From assembly GCA_964035575.1 (NCBI GenBank), contig OZ037851.1:1550001-1614000 (forward strand): a stretch of 64,000 bases of DNA. Direction: 5' to 3'. The notes beneath the pieces are model-generated. The model was not told where the DNA came from, searched no databases, and saw only the letters and a list, made by a program, of their open reading frames with translations. Every line of letters starts with the position of its first letter. Position 1 is the stretch's first letter. Source of the stretch: Rhynchopus sp. YZ270_cl-10 (lineage: Eukaryota > Euglenozoa > Diplonemea > Diplonemida > Diplonemidae). Shown piece by piece: positions 1-9,305 of this stretch. The position numbers and the translations under genes are program-made.

Positions 1-1226
1 TGTACCTGCTTGGCATGCAGCCGGTGTGGCGCTATGAACATGAAGACCACAACGCATGGCAGCGCATCGTAGAGCATGTTACGTACACTGGGGTTGCCGA
101 GAATGCGGTGCTAGACATTCCGTTCACCTTTGACACTGCAGACACCGTGCGGCTCTGCTTTACCTATCCGTATCCGTTGACGCAGTTGAAGAGCTTTATG
201 GAGGAGACAGAAGCAAAGCTGTCTGGGCAAGAGGATGTGCACTATACACGTAGGGTTGTGACGCAGACGCTGGAGGGGCATGACATCGAGGAGCTGACGT
301 TGACGCATAAGAGCAATGCGCGCTATCTCGAGGGTGGTGGGGAGGGGGCACCGCAGATTGTGTTCTTCTCTGCAAGGGTGCATCCGTGTGAGTCGCCTGC
401 GTCGCATATCTTGGAAGGCGCGTTGCGGCTGATTACAGAAAATGGACAGCATTTTGACGATGAACCGCATAACACCGACAAATTGCTGAAGAAATTCATT
501 TTTAAGATAGTCCCTATGATCAACCCTGACGGGGTCAACCGCGGGCATTCCCGGAGCGACTCTTTAGGACGCAATCTGAACCGCTACTATGCACAGCCTC
601 TTGACGACATGCCGTCTCCGGCTGCTGTTCGCAACCTCATTTTGGAGTACAACGCAACAAACCGGCTGTTCTGCTACATCGATATGCATGCACACCACTC
701 CAAACGCGGTCTCTTCTTCTATGGTAACCACCACCCAGAGGTTCACGACCAAATCGAAAGCCAGCTCTTCCCTCTGATGATCTCCAAACGCAACACACAC
801 TACGACTTCAACAACTCAAACTTCAGTCAAAAGAATATGACCGCCGCAGGCGGTAAAGACGGCTCAAAGGAAGGCTCTGCGCGAGTCTCTCTCTTCCAGG
901 CATCTGGGTTGAAGCGGTGCTACACAATGGAGGTAAACTACAACACCTCAACGATCCTTTCAATGAAGGGTGCGGTGCCCCCGAAGTACACACCGTTGCA
1001 CTATCATGAGATGGGGCGGGACATTGTGCTGGCGTTGCTTGATGTGGTTGACGATACAGAGGCAACGCAGCTGGGACGCACCGAGCTGAAGAAGGCGCTA
1101 GCAGAGAAGGACAGTGCAAGGAAGGAAGGCGACCAACGCCGTAGCTCCATCCGGGCGAAGGTGGACCCGGCTTTCTTAAAAGCGCAGGGAGGTACCGGTG
1201 GGTCGGGCGGGTTTGTTGTCATGTGA
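1..1226 (+). CDS. Cytosolic carboxypeptidase, CCP5/AGBL5-like (5' end outside window)
   Basis: M14 zinc metallocarboxypeptidase of the cytosolic carboxypeptidase family, which trims glutamates from tubulin and other proteins. The frame is open from the window edge (codons Y-L-L-G precede the Met at 15), so the N-terminal domain start lies upstream. Numbering from that Met, the zinc motif HPCE is at about 123-126. It is followed by the NPDG..RGH and NLNR substrate motifs, the DMHAH zinc histidine and the catalytic Glu in MEVNY. The block SKEGSARV and the phrase NFSQKNM match the CCP5 branch, known for removing branch-point glutamates; the branch call is from motif resemblance only. The C-terminal 50 residues are Lys/Glu-rich, then Gly-rich. 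All catalytic residues expected are present. Stop TGA at 1224-1226. No intron is seen in the visible part. Confidence 0.88.
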   Translation, partial: YLLGMQPVWRYEHEDHNAWQRIVEHVTYTGVAENAVLDIPFTFDTADTVRLCFTYPYPLTQLKSFMEETEAKLSGQEDVHYTRRVVTQTLEGHDIEELTLTHKSNARYLEGGGEGAPQIVFFSARVHPCESPASHILEGALRLITENGQHFDDEPHNTDKLLKKFIFKIVPMINPDGVNRGHSRSDSLGRNLNRYYAQPLDDMPSPAAVRNLILEYNATNRLFCYIDMHAHHSKRGLFFYGNHHPEVHDQIESQLFPLMISKRNTHYDFNNSNFSQKNMTAAGGKDGSKEGSARVSLFQASGLKRCYTMEVNYNTSTILSMKGAVPPKYTPLHYHEMGRDIVLALLDVVDDTEATQLGRTELKKALAEKDSARKEGDQRRSSIRAKVDPAFLKAQGGTGGSGGFVVM

Positions 1227-2373
1227 AGAAGGTTAATGTTCAGCTCCATGACATTAATTTCCAAAAAAAAATACCAACTACTAAATCATGCAACCAAAAG
1301 TGGGAGGGGGGGTTTAATGTTTGAAAGAAAATGATGTGCGATATTCGTCTTTCAAACCTTTTTTGTTTTTTTGGTTCTTTTTCAAAAAAAGTACATAGTG
1401 TGGTATGGCTGAAGGGGGGTGATTCGCATTTCTTGCGCACTTCTGAGCACTTTTTGCGCACCTTTCTATTGCATAATTTTGAGGGCTGCTTCGCACTGTT
1501 TGCGCCCCCCCATTTCAGCTACACTATACTGGAGCTCATCCTCGGGTGGCTATACTAATTACAATCAAATTTTCAAAAGAGAAAATGATACTACCATTCA
1601 TTGCAAAGAGACATCGTGGACTGCATTCTTTGTGTTGCCCCTTACCCCCACCTCCACCCCCTTACCCCCCTTCTTCCTAACTGAACGAAGGGGGATATAA
1701 CTTCGACCCATTGCTTTTTAGGAGTCATGAGATGGGCTCATCTTACCGAACCTTTCTTTCCAAGGTGTACTCAGCAGAGGCTGGTCATCTAATAAAATTT
1801 TTTCTTTGCAACTGACGCGCTGGAGAGGCCCTGGCCAAACATGGCGTGTTGGGGGAAATATATTCGTCGCACAGATTAGATCAGAGACCCCACCCGATAT
1901 GTTTTTCATTTTACCGGATGGCATCGTACGTGGGTCAGTCGGAGGTGCCTGCATTAATAACTTCACTTTTACCTCTTTTGTGCTCCGCCACCGACACTCC
2001 CATTTTCTGTACTTCAGACAATAATCATATACCATCACACACTGACACAGTCCGCGTGTGCTGGAAACAATCAATTTTTTCAAAAAAAAAAAAAAAATTG
2101 TGGAAGCGTGCAATGCAACAAACGGTCGAGATCTGATCAAGCGAAACGGATATATTTCTTCTTTTCACACCCTGCAACTGTTGAATACATTTGAGGTGTC
2201 TGCAATTAACGACGATTTTTTTCTCTTTTTTTTTTCCACCCTCCTTTTGCACCCTAGAACTGTGCAATACATACAACTGAACGCCAGCCTCTCCTCTATT
2301 CATCTTATACCCCCCTTTCCTGCACAATACACCCACATTGTTCTACCCCAGAAAGGGAAAAAAAATAACTAAT
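1227..2373. other. AT-rich spacer with hairpin modules
   Basis: No convincing gene. Hairpin-module relatives lie at about 1331-1366 (a short stem ending ATTCGTCTTT, then T-rich) and 1719-1762 (ending CTCATCTTACC). A 55-nt stretch at about 1530-1585 resembles 41771-41830 (shared core GGTGGCTA.ACTAAT and a following TTTTCAAAA). An AG acceptor (TTCTACCCCAG) lies just before the next gene's ATG. Confidence 0.6.
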
Positions 2374-3939
2374 ATGCCTTCCCCTGCGGATGTGGGGTAC
2401 CTGATGGTTATTGTGGTCGTGATTTTGCCTACGTTGTGCAGTTTTGTTCCGTGGTGGGAGTTTACCGGGGAGATTACACTTGGGATTGACTTGGGGACGA
2501 CGTACAGTGTGGGAAGCATCTGCATGTCTGGACGCCCTGAGGCAGTAAGGGTTGCAAGGAATGAGTCGTTGGTGCCGAGCATGGTGTCGTACCACGCTGC
2601 ACCCCCTGGGGTGGGCCTGGAGGCGGAGGACCTGCTTGTGGACTATCCCCTTGAGGTGCTGTACGCTGCCAAACGCTTTATTGGGCGGAAGTACGACGAC
2701 CCAGAGGTGCAGCTTGAAATACCTGAGGTGCCCTTCAAAGTGCACGCAGGGAAGGACGGTGAGGCGCTCTTCACTGTGAACGGTGTCACCATTTCGCCAG
2801 AGGATGTCGGCTCGCAGATCCTGCTGCGTGTGAAGCAAAGCGCAGAGAAGAGTGTGGGATATTGGAAATCGTTTCTTGGGTTCAAATTTTTTACTGCGAC
2901 TGTGAGTGTGCCGGTCTCCTTCGACGGCCTGCAGCGTGCTGCGACGCACCGTGCTGGCAAGCTCGCAGGGTTCTCTATGATAAGGCTCATTGAGGAGCCC
3001 GTTGCTGCAGCCACTGCGTATGCGACGTTGTCCCCGACAAAGTTTTCCGACGTCATTGTCTACGATATGGGTGGCGGGACGCTGGACGTCGCACTGCTGA
3101 CCCTGCAGGACGACTCAGGTTCCTTCAGCATCGTGTCCACCTCAGGCGACGCACGTCTCGGAGGGTCCGACTTCGACAGATGTCTTCTCAACTACGTCGT
3201 CGCCCAGCACCTCGGTGAAGGCAAGAACTCCAAAGCCGAGATCGCCGCCTTCCTCCACGATATGGACTCACACGAACGTGCCCGCCTCACAAAGACGGTA
3301 GAGGTCGCAAAGCGCAAGCTCTCTTCAGAACCGAGCACACAGTTCACGACCCTGTGGGGGGAGGTCTCGTGGACCAACGGAGATTTGAAGGAGGTGTGTA
3401 CACATTTGATGTATTGGAATGGTGTCTCTTCAGGACCACCTGAAACAAATCTTTTGCAAAAAATATTTTTCTGACCAAGTTTGCGTTGATGTATTTCCTT
3501 TTGCTGGTTTGTCGATACTTAAACAGTACCATAAACCCAACCGCACACCACACCACCACAGGCCTGCTCTTCGCTAGTTGCAAAGGCGATGTACCCCGTA
3601 GAGGACGTCATGGAAACATTCTTCGGCGAGGAAAAGAACCTCCACGTATGTGCCCCCTGTGTATTCTACTTTGGCTTACTGTGGAGAGCTTCCTTGCCTT
3701 CTGCGGGATTGCACGCAACACAACATTCTTAAGAAGCATAACCACATGGCTCAGGCCATCTAACGCCTATCTCTATTCCCCTCTATATCTTTCAGGTCGT
3801 CCTTGCAGGCGGAAGCTCTCGTCTTCAGCCTATCCGTGATCTTCTTAACGCACGCTTCGGTGCTGACAACGTACATTCAGAGCTGGACGCGGACTTGGCG
3901 ATTTCCTTGGGAGCATCCCAAGCTTATGGTTGCAGCTAG
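2374..3939 (+). CDS. HSPA13/STCH-like Hsp70 ATPase, three exons
   Basis: Exons 2374-3393, 3562-3645 and 3796-3939 join in phase 0 to give 415 residues. Donors are GTGTGT and GTATGT; acceptors are CACAG and TTCAG. An N-terminal membrane or signal segment (about residues 9-27) precedes an Hsp70 nucleotide-binding domain: phosphate-1 motif GIDLGTTYSVG, the VSVPVSFD segment, IEEPVAAATAY, phosphate-2 YDMGGGTLDV, and in exon 3 the adenosine motif VVLAGGSSRL. The chain ends soon after the ATPase domain (SLGASQAYG), so there is no peptide-binding domain. That layout, with the signal segment, is the hallmark of the microsomal HSPA13 (STCH) group (human form about 470 aa). The open frame alone would stop at 3474; splicing restores the last Hsp70 motif. 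The ATG at 2374 was chosen because it follows an AG acceptor. Likely role: ER-lumenal ATPase of unsettled client function. Confidence 0.88.
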
Positions 3940-4468
3940 ATTGGATGGTGTGGGGTTGGTTAATAGCGTGTAGATGCTGTGCTCTGGCAGCTTCTGTCTA
4001 TCTTTGGGATGGCAGACAGACGTTGTGTACATTCGTCTTTAGCGTTCTCTTCTAAGGGTTGGGGGGTGGTGTGTCGCTGTCGTGCTCAAAGGGTCGCCGT
4101 TCTTCTCAGGTTGCATCGTTTTTGTTTCTTTAATCCACGTTGTGTTGTGTTTAGCAGAAGCGAAAGGTCTTTTTTTGTGCTGCCAACTTTGACCTCGCAC
4201 ACCACCAAAAATCGTTTTTTTTTTGTTCTTCTCAGACCAGTTACAAAAAAAAAGGTGTCTAACATCTCTCCCGCAAGCTTATAGAATGACTGCCTTTTGT
4301 TTAGTTCATCTACAGTGATGTGCCATGGCTAGGTCTGCATCTCGTAGGATGGTAGCCTAGAGACGCTAGGACAGTGCAAAGTTATGGAGTGTGTGTTTCG
4401 CATCTCTGTCTCTGCCCCGTTCTCCTCATAATGTCAACCCACACAGCATATACTACACTACAGTACAC
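3940..4468. other. Spacer with one hairpin module
   Basis: A hairpin-type module at about 4008-4052 lies 70 nt after the Hsp70 stop (ACATTCGTCTTT followed by a T-rich tail). The rest holds T-runs and no coding signal. The segment just before 4469 ends ACTACAG, a plausible splice acceptor for the kinase gene. Confidence 0.5.
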
Positions 4469-5605
4469 ATGCCGGGCAGGGTGCATCCCGCAACAAAGCA
4501 TCGTTGGGACTGCGACAAAGCGAAATGGATGACGTCGAGAACCTCTGTCGAGATAGGAGGCAAGATCGGCCAGGGCGGGATGCGCGCTGCGTACGACTGC
4601 ATGGAGGATAGTGTTGCGAGTGTGATCAAGTTCAGCACGATACACAGGGACCGCGCCACACAGCGTGATGCCTGCCTGCGCGACACCAGAGCGCAGAGTG
4701 TGTCGGAGTACTACTCGCAGCTCTTCAACAAGAAGAACGTTCCTGTCAAGATCAGCTTCATCGGGAGCGACACTCTCGAGCTTGACGACGGGAGGTGGGC
4801 GAACGTCGAGCCCAAGCTGGGTGGGCGCTACGTGAAGCACAACGACAACGCTGGCGGCGTTGCGTCCCGCGACCCGACCTCGCAAGCATTCTCCCACTTC
4901 ACCTACGAAGAGTCGCACCACAGCCTCCTCATCTGCGACATCCAAGGTGTCGGCGGGATGTACACCGACCCACAGATCCTCAGCACCGCCCAAGCCCAAA
5001 CCCGCTTTGGCGACGGCGACCTAGGGGAACGCGGCATACAAGCCTTCTTCAGGTCACACCGTTGCAACGACACCTGCCGTGCTGCGGGGTTGCAGCCGAA
5101 CGCACTACAGCGCAACAGTACGAACGCTGCAACACAGATGCCGCACAACGCGAACATGGGGGTCATGGGCATGCCTGGCTTTGGTGGGATGTGCGAGTTG
5201 GAGCAGCTCTTCAGGGAGATGCGCATGGGGCGCAGTGGGGCGGCCTTTAGGGACGGGCTTCAGGGCAGTGGTGGTGCGCGGGGAGGTGGAGGTGGTGGTG
5301 GAGGTCGTGTTCTTGGGGGTAGGGCAGGAGCAGCAGACAACCCCCGTGCGGCGGTCCTAGAGCGCAACGCAATGGAGCAGGCACAACGTGCCGCTGCCAG
5401 GGAGCATCAGAGGCAAGAGGACGCAGATCTAGCTGCAGCGCTGGCAGCGTCGTCGGCAGAACACAGGAGAGGTGGTGGTGGAAGTGTGTCGGCACGGCAG
5501 GCATCGCAGCCCCGAGGTGGAGGAGGAAGAGGAGGCATGTCACAAAAGGAGCTCGACGAAGAATACGCCCGAGCTCTTGCCCACGAAGAGTGGGGGCGAT
5601 CTTGA
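4469..5605 (+). CDS. Alpha-kinase with UIM-like C-terminal tail
   Basis: Protein Ser/Thr kinase of the atypical alpha-kinase family (eEF2 kinase, myosin heavy-chain kinase), 378 residues from the ATG at 4469, which follows ACTACAG. The domain spans about residues 20-215. Visible motifs are the basic loop GQGGMRAAY, the ATP-binding Lys in VIKFS, FSHFTYEESHHSLLICDIQG, YTDPQI, the Asp loop FGDGDLGERGI, and the zinc-binding CNDTCRAAGL. The tail is Gly/Arg-rich and carries EDADLAAALAASSAE (about 316-332), which fits the ubiquitin-interacting motif pattern. A second similar helix, DEEYARALAHEEW, is near the C-terminus. Family membership is clear. Substrate and ubiquitin binding are inferences. No WD40, MHCK or Sel1 repeats accompany it. 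Confidence 0.88.
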   Translation: MPGRVHPATKHRWDCDKAKWMTSRTSVEIGGKIGQGGMRAAYDCMEDSVASVIKFSTIHRDRATQRDACLRDTRAQSVSEYYSQLFNKKNVPVKISFIGSDTLELDDGRWANVEPKLGGRYVKHNDNAGGVASRDPTSQAFSHFTYEESHHSLLICDIQGVGGMYTDPQILSTAQAQTRFGDGDLGERGIQAFFRSHRCNDTCRAAGLQPNALQRNSTNAATQMPHNANMGVMGMPGFGGMCELEQLFREMRMGRSGAAFRDGLQGSGGARGGGGGGGGRVLGGRAGAADNPRAAVLERNAMEQAQRAAAREHQRQEDADLAAALAASSAEHRRGGGGSVSARQASQPRGGGGRGGMSQKELDEEYARALAHEEWGRS

Positions 5606-6498
5606 AATGCGATACTTTTTGATTATTATTATTTTTGACTAGCTTGAGAATTTTGAGGGAAAGAGAGTTCCGAGAAAATAAGTACGGTTTTTTAGGGTGT
5701 CTAAAAAAGGTCATCCAATGGTTTTTTTCTTTTCTAAGGCGAGTGAATCATGCGAACTCTGCGTAATGCACGTTTGGACAACTCTCCTTAAGTTTTATAT
5801 AAATTGGGACCCAGCAACTTTGGAAACTACACTATTACCGGGCGTTGGCAATCATGCACAAAAAGCAACCTTTTTTTTTAAAATTTAGACACCTCTAGCC
5901 TCACAACACTTTTGCCGTGTGGTGTATCTAACTTTGGTTTAAATTGTTAAAATTCTGATATTTTGTTACAAATCTTACAAACGTATAATGCAACCCATTC
6001 CGTCCTGGACGCTTTCTGGAGGCGGTCTTTCATATCACCCCTATTTGATGTGGTATGGGCTATGGCGAGCTTAGCAGCACTCTTCTTTTAGATGTATGCA
6101 GACGGAAGGCGCATTCGTCTTGCAATTTTTCTGTTTTCTTCTTCTTCTTCTTTGGACTCAACAAAAGCAAATAATTCAAAGAAAAAAAAGCAACACACAA
6201 TCTCACTTTGTTACCCAGCTTGCACACATCAAACCCAAACCCAAACCCAAACCCAAACCCAAACCCAAACCCAAACCCAAACCCAAACCCAAACCCAAAC
6301 CCAAACCCAAACCCAAACCCAAACCCAAACCCAATTCCCCCCCCCCCCACAGGAGGGAACCCACACAATGCATTTGTAAGTGCACACAGATTTTGTTGTT
6401 CTGCATCCTCCCGTCCTCTCCCATCCATATTCTCTCATTGAGTCGCTTTAGGACTCAAGGTTCTTTTGTTATTTTTTTTGGGTTTTAGTTTTTTTACA
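5606..6498. other. AT-rich spacer with hairpin and satellite
   Basis: No gene recognised. It contains a hairpin module at about 6089-6135 (stem ending GCATTCGTCTT, then T/C-rich), the (AACCCA)n array described separately, and a pyrimidine run ending GGGTTTTAG just before the next start codon. Frames that appear open here are products of the hexamer repeat. Confidence 0.6.
6231..6335. repeat. (AACCCA)n telomere-like hexamer array
   Basis: About 17 perfect copies of a 6-bp unit (TGGGTT/TTTGGG on the other strand), followed directly by a 12- to 14-base C-run. All six frames are open across it, so short ORFs here are artefacts. It resembles a telomeric or interstitial telomeric repeat, but I cannot tie this exact unit to the host telomere. 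Confidence 0.9.
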
Positions 6499-7725
6499 AT
6501 GGGAGCACAAAGTGGTAACGACCTGCCACCATTCTTCAAATACCGTGTAGATAATGAATGCTTCAATGGGTTTGACGAGGCTGTGATGGTGCGGGGGCTG
6601 GAGCTTGCTGCGTGGGAGATGGTCCACATGGACACCATGCAGGTGTCGCATATTGCACAGCCAGACGCGGAGGGGCCACCTTCTATAGTAAAGGTAGCGT
6701 GCACGGTGTCGGGCACACGCGCTGAAGGATACACCGCACAGATCCACCTTCTCCTCGCGGACGACGGTGCTGCGTACACAGCAGAGCGCATCAAATGCTC
6801 CTGCCCACACTCCATGCGATGCAAACACGCTGCAGCGTTGCTCCTCTTCTTGACGTCAGATTGGTCCACGAAAAAACCTACCCCCACGTGGAAACCAAAG
6901 CCAAAGGAGAAAGGGAAGGTGGACCCAAAGATACACAAGAAGAACACCGTTCCGGAGAACCCGGTTCCGCCGTCCCTTTCACTCCGGTTTGACAGCGATG
7001 ATGAGGACGACGCGCCTGCTGTAGACCCAACAGCGTTGTTCTTCCCGAGGATGCGCCCCTTTGTGAGTCGTTCTCCAGAACGGCACAATGCGATTCCCGA
7101 GGCCGTGATCCAACCGATGGCGGTAGAGAAGCCTCCGTGGCGGCATCGTTCTCCTAGCAAGTCTCCGGTGAGGGTGGCCAGAGAGAGGGAGGGCAGGTCT
7201 CCCGACACATCGCCTCTGAGGGAGGTTGTGGATGTGGTTCTTCCTGTGCGTACGGAATCTGCGTTGCGGCAGTTGCGGAAGACGAAGCGGGTGGAGGAAA
7301 GCAAAGAGAGTCCTGTGGTCAAGAGGCGCCGTGCGGCAGGGACTGCACCGGTCACGCCGGCGGCACAGATTAAGAGGAAGGGTGGTGGTGGTGGTGGTGA
7401 CACCGGGGGTACGTTCACCTGGGGATCTGACAGATCTGTGCTGGACAGCCTGCATGGACAGGAAGTGGAGGAGGTGGATGAGGGTCTCGACACACCTCTT
7501 CATGATTCAACAATGGACACAGATATGACGTCGTGCTTTGGCAGCGGCAGGGTCGTGAAGGCTGGTGCCGAGCGTAGTGGACGTGTCAAGTCTGCGCCAG
7601 TCGCGCAGCCAAAGCGGTGCTCCTCCGCAGCAAAAGCGCTGTCGCTTCTGACCCACATCCCATCACCACCACATACACGAATGGAAATCGAAAAAATATC
7701 GTTCATGGACATGCTGGAGGACTGA
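6499..7725 (+). CDS. SWIM-type zinc-finger protein with disordered phospho-site-rich tail
   Basis: A 408-residue protein. The N-terminal 125 residues hold a SWIM zinc finger: IKCSCPHSMRCKH gives the C-x-C...C-x-H pattern, followed by a hydrophobic helix AAALLLFL. SWIM fingers bind DNA or protein in SWI/SNF partners, MuDR transposases and Shu-complex proteins. Here no transposase or helicase domain accompanies it. The remaining 280 residues are low-complexity: Pro/Lys/Arg-rich with many SP sites (RSPSKSP, RSPDTSP) and a Gly run. The short conserved C-terminus ends IEKISFMDMLED. The ATG at 6499 follows TTTTAG by 10 nt; upstream in-frame codons are not ATG. Molecular role unknown; a nuclear regulator is a guess. 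Confidence 0.75.
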   Translation: MGAQSGNDLPPFFKYRVDNECFNGFDEAVMVRGLELAAWEMVHMDTMQVSHIAQPDAEGPPSIVKVACTVSGTRAEGYTAQIHLLLADDGAAYTAERIKCSCPHSMRCKHAAALLLFLTSDWSTKKPTPTWKPKPKEKGKVDPKIHKKNTVPENPVPPSLSLRFDSDDEDDAPAVDPTALFFPRMRPFVSRSPERHNAIPEAVIQPMAVEKPPWRHRSPSKSPVRVAREREGRSPDTSPLREVVDVVLPVRTESALRQLRKTKRVEESKESPVVKRRRAAGTAPVTPAAQIKRKGGGGGGDTGGTFTWGSDRSVLDSLHGQEVEEVDEGLDTPLHDSTMDTDMTSCFGSGRVVKAGAERSGRVKSAPVAQPKRCSSAAKALSLLTHIPSPPHTRMEIEKISFMDMLED

Positions 7726-7923
7726 CCATCTGATTTAAAAAATCCGGGGGGGAGTACATAGAAATGGATAGAAAAAAAAATCACACCAAAAAAAATCATG
7801 TCTTTTTGACGTGGTGATTTACAACAAAACATCCTCAATATCACACCTCCCCCTCCTTTTTAAGACGCTCTTCGTTCCCTCTTTCCAGGTTTTTGGCTTC
7901 CTTCTCCCAAATTATACCCGACA

Positions 7924-9117
7924 ATGCTTTTCTGTTCTACCCCCTCCTCCTCCTCCTCCTCCCCTCTCCACATTACCTCACAGCAGAAACCAACCACGAT
8001 GCAACGTACATTTCATATCGCAGTGTCGCGACAGAGATATGCGGGGTGTCTTGTGTTCGCATGGGGTTGTCCACCGCAGGCACAGATGACGCTTCTCCGA
8101 CGGTATTGCACAAAGCCGAGCGACAGCACTACCGACACCACCACCACCACCGCTGACCCCAACGCTGGCACCGGCATTACACAGACTGCCCCAAGCGCTG
8201 CACCCTTGGTTTCTTCTAAGGTGAGCTCTTTGTACGAAAGAGAGGAAAAAAGCGTCGGAGGCTTCAAGCAAGCTCTCAACGCAGTGAGCGTTGTGCGCGA
8301 GAAGAAGGACACGCTGTACTCAGACCCGGAGTTCCGCGAGACGCAGCTGGGGCGGGTTCCAGATGAATACACATTGATTCGTGGCATCAACAAAGACGGG
8401 AACTTCGAGCGAGCGGCGATGCTGAAGAACACCAAGACAATGCCTGCCTTTGTGCTGTGCTGTGCTGTGCTCTTCTTCGGCACAACGTACTACTTCGGCT
8501 TTATCCAGGAGAACCGGAAGTACGCCAAGATAGCGCACAAAGATGAAGCTGTGGTGCACGTTGGCACCCCACGGCTGGGAGGCCCCTTCGAACTGACCAA
8601 CACAAAAACAGGCAAGAAGATGAAGTCATCTGACCTGCACGGGAAGTGGTTGTACATCTATTTCGGCTTTACCAACTGCCCTGATGTTTGCCCCGATGAG
8701 ATGAAGAAGCTTACGTTTGTGACCGACCGGATGGCTGCTGTGACGGATGACTTTCAGCCGTTGTTCATTACTGTTGACCCTGCGCGAGATGGGTGTGAGG
8801 AGGTGGAGGACTATCTGCAGGAGTTCCATCCGGATATCATGGGTCTCACAGGCACGCAGGAGGAGATTGACAAAGTGGCAAAGCTGTTCCGCGTGTTCTA
8901 CGCCGTGCCCGACATTGAGACGTTCACTGCGGACGACTACCTCGTGGACCACAGTATCATCACGTACCTGATGGACCCCGAGGGCAAGTTCTCCGAATAC
9001 ACAACAAAGGAGTACTCCACCGTAGAGGCGTTCCAAAAGGTCAAGCAAACCGTCACTCAATACGAAAACAAAATGTTCAGAGAGCTTTCCCAACAAAGCC
9101 AACACGTTAAGGCGTGA
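7924..9117 (+). CDS. SCO1: SCO1/SCO2-like mitochondrial copper chaperone
   Basis: Thioredoxin-fold copper chaperone that delivers copper to the CuA site of cytochrome c oxidase subunit 2 at the inner mitochondrial membrane. From Met 7924 it is 397 residues; Met 7999 (residue 26) is an alternative start whose sequence looks more like a targeting presequence. One membrane segment lies at about 176-198 (FVLCCAVLFFGTTYYFGFI). The SCO core begins at about 215, with the copper-binding CPDVC (Cys252, Cys256) and distal His343 in LVDHSI. Other family phrases include FGFTNCPDVCPDEM and FITVDPARD. A Ser/Thr-rich linker separates presequence and membrane helix. No intron; TTTCCAG at about 7880-7890 may be the 5' acceptor. 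Confidence 0.92.
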   Translation: MLFCSTPSSSSSSPLHITSQQKPTTMQRTFHIAVSRQRYAGCLVFAWGCPPQAQMTLLRRYCTKPSDSTTDTTTTTADPNAGTGITQTAPSAAPLVSSKVSSLYEREEKSVGGFKQALNAVSVVREKKDTLYSDPEFRETQLGRVPDEYTLIRGINKDGNFERAAMLKNTKTMPAFVLCCAVLFFGTTYYFGFIQENRKYAKIAHKDEAVVHVGTPRLGGPFELTNTKTGKKMKSSDLHGKWLYIYFGFTNCPDVCPDEMKKLTFVTDRMAAVTDDFQPLFITVDPARDGCEEVEDYLQEFHPDIMGLTGTQEEIDKVAKLFRVFYAVPDIETFTADDYLVDHSIITYLMDPEGKFSEYTTKEYSTVEAFQKVKQTVTQYENKMFRELSQQSQHVKA

Positions 9118-9305
9118 GCTCGGGAAATTTGGGGAGGGAGGGAGGGGGGGCGCAAACGTTGCAGGTGGTCACCACAAAGGTGCCAGTGGGTTAAGAAAGA
9201 TAAAGAAGGGTGTGTGTTTTGTGACGCAGCTGTTTTCGTATGTGCAATAATAATTACATCACCACAGGAACATACCATATTCATACATAAAAAACATCAT
9301 CAACA

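Noticed and set aside
1995-2015. TTTTCTGTACTTCAGAC resembling part of a euglenozoan spliced-leader exon
   Set aside because: Only about 11 nt match from memory, no GT donor follows, and there is no Sm-site-like downstream structure; probably chance.
6092-6488. Open frames in all six directions encoding Pro-Lys, Thr-Gln, Gly-Phe or Asn-Pro repeats
   Set aside because: They are translations of the (AACCCA)n array and carry no independent coding evidence.
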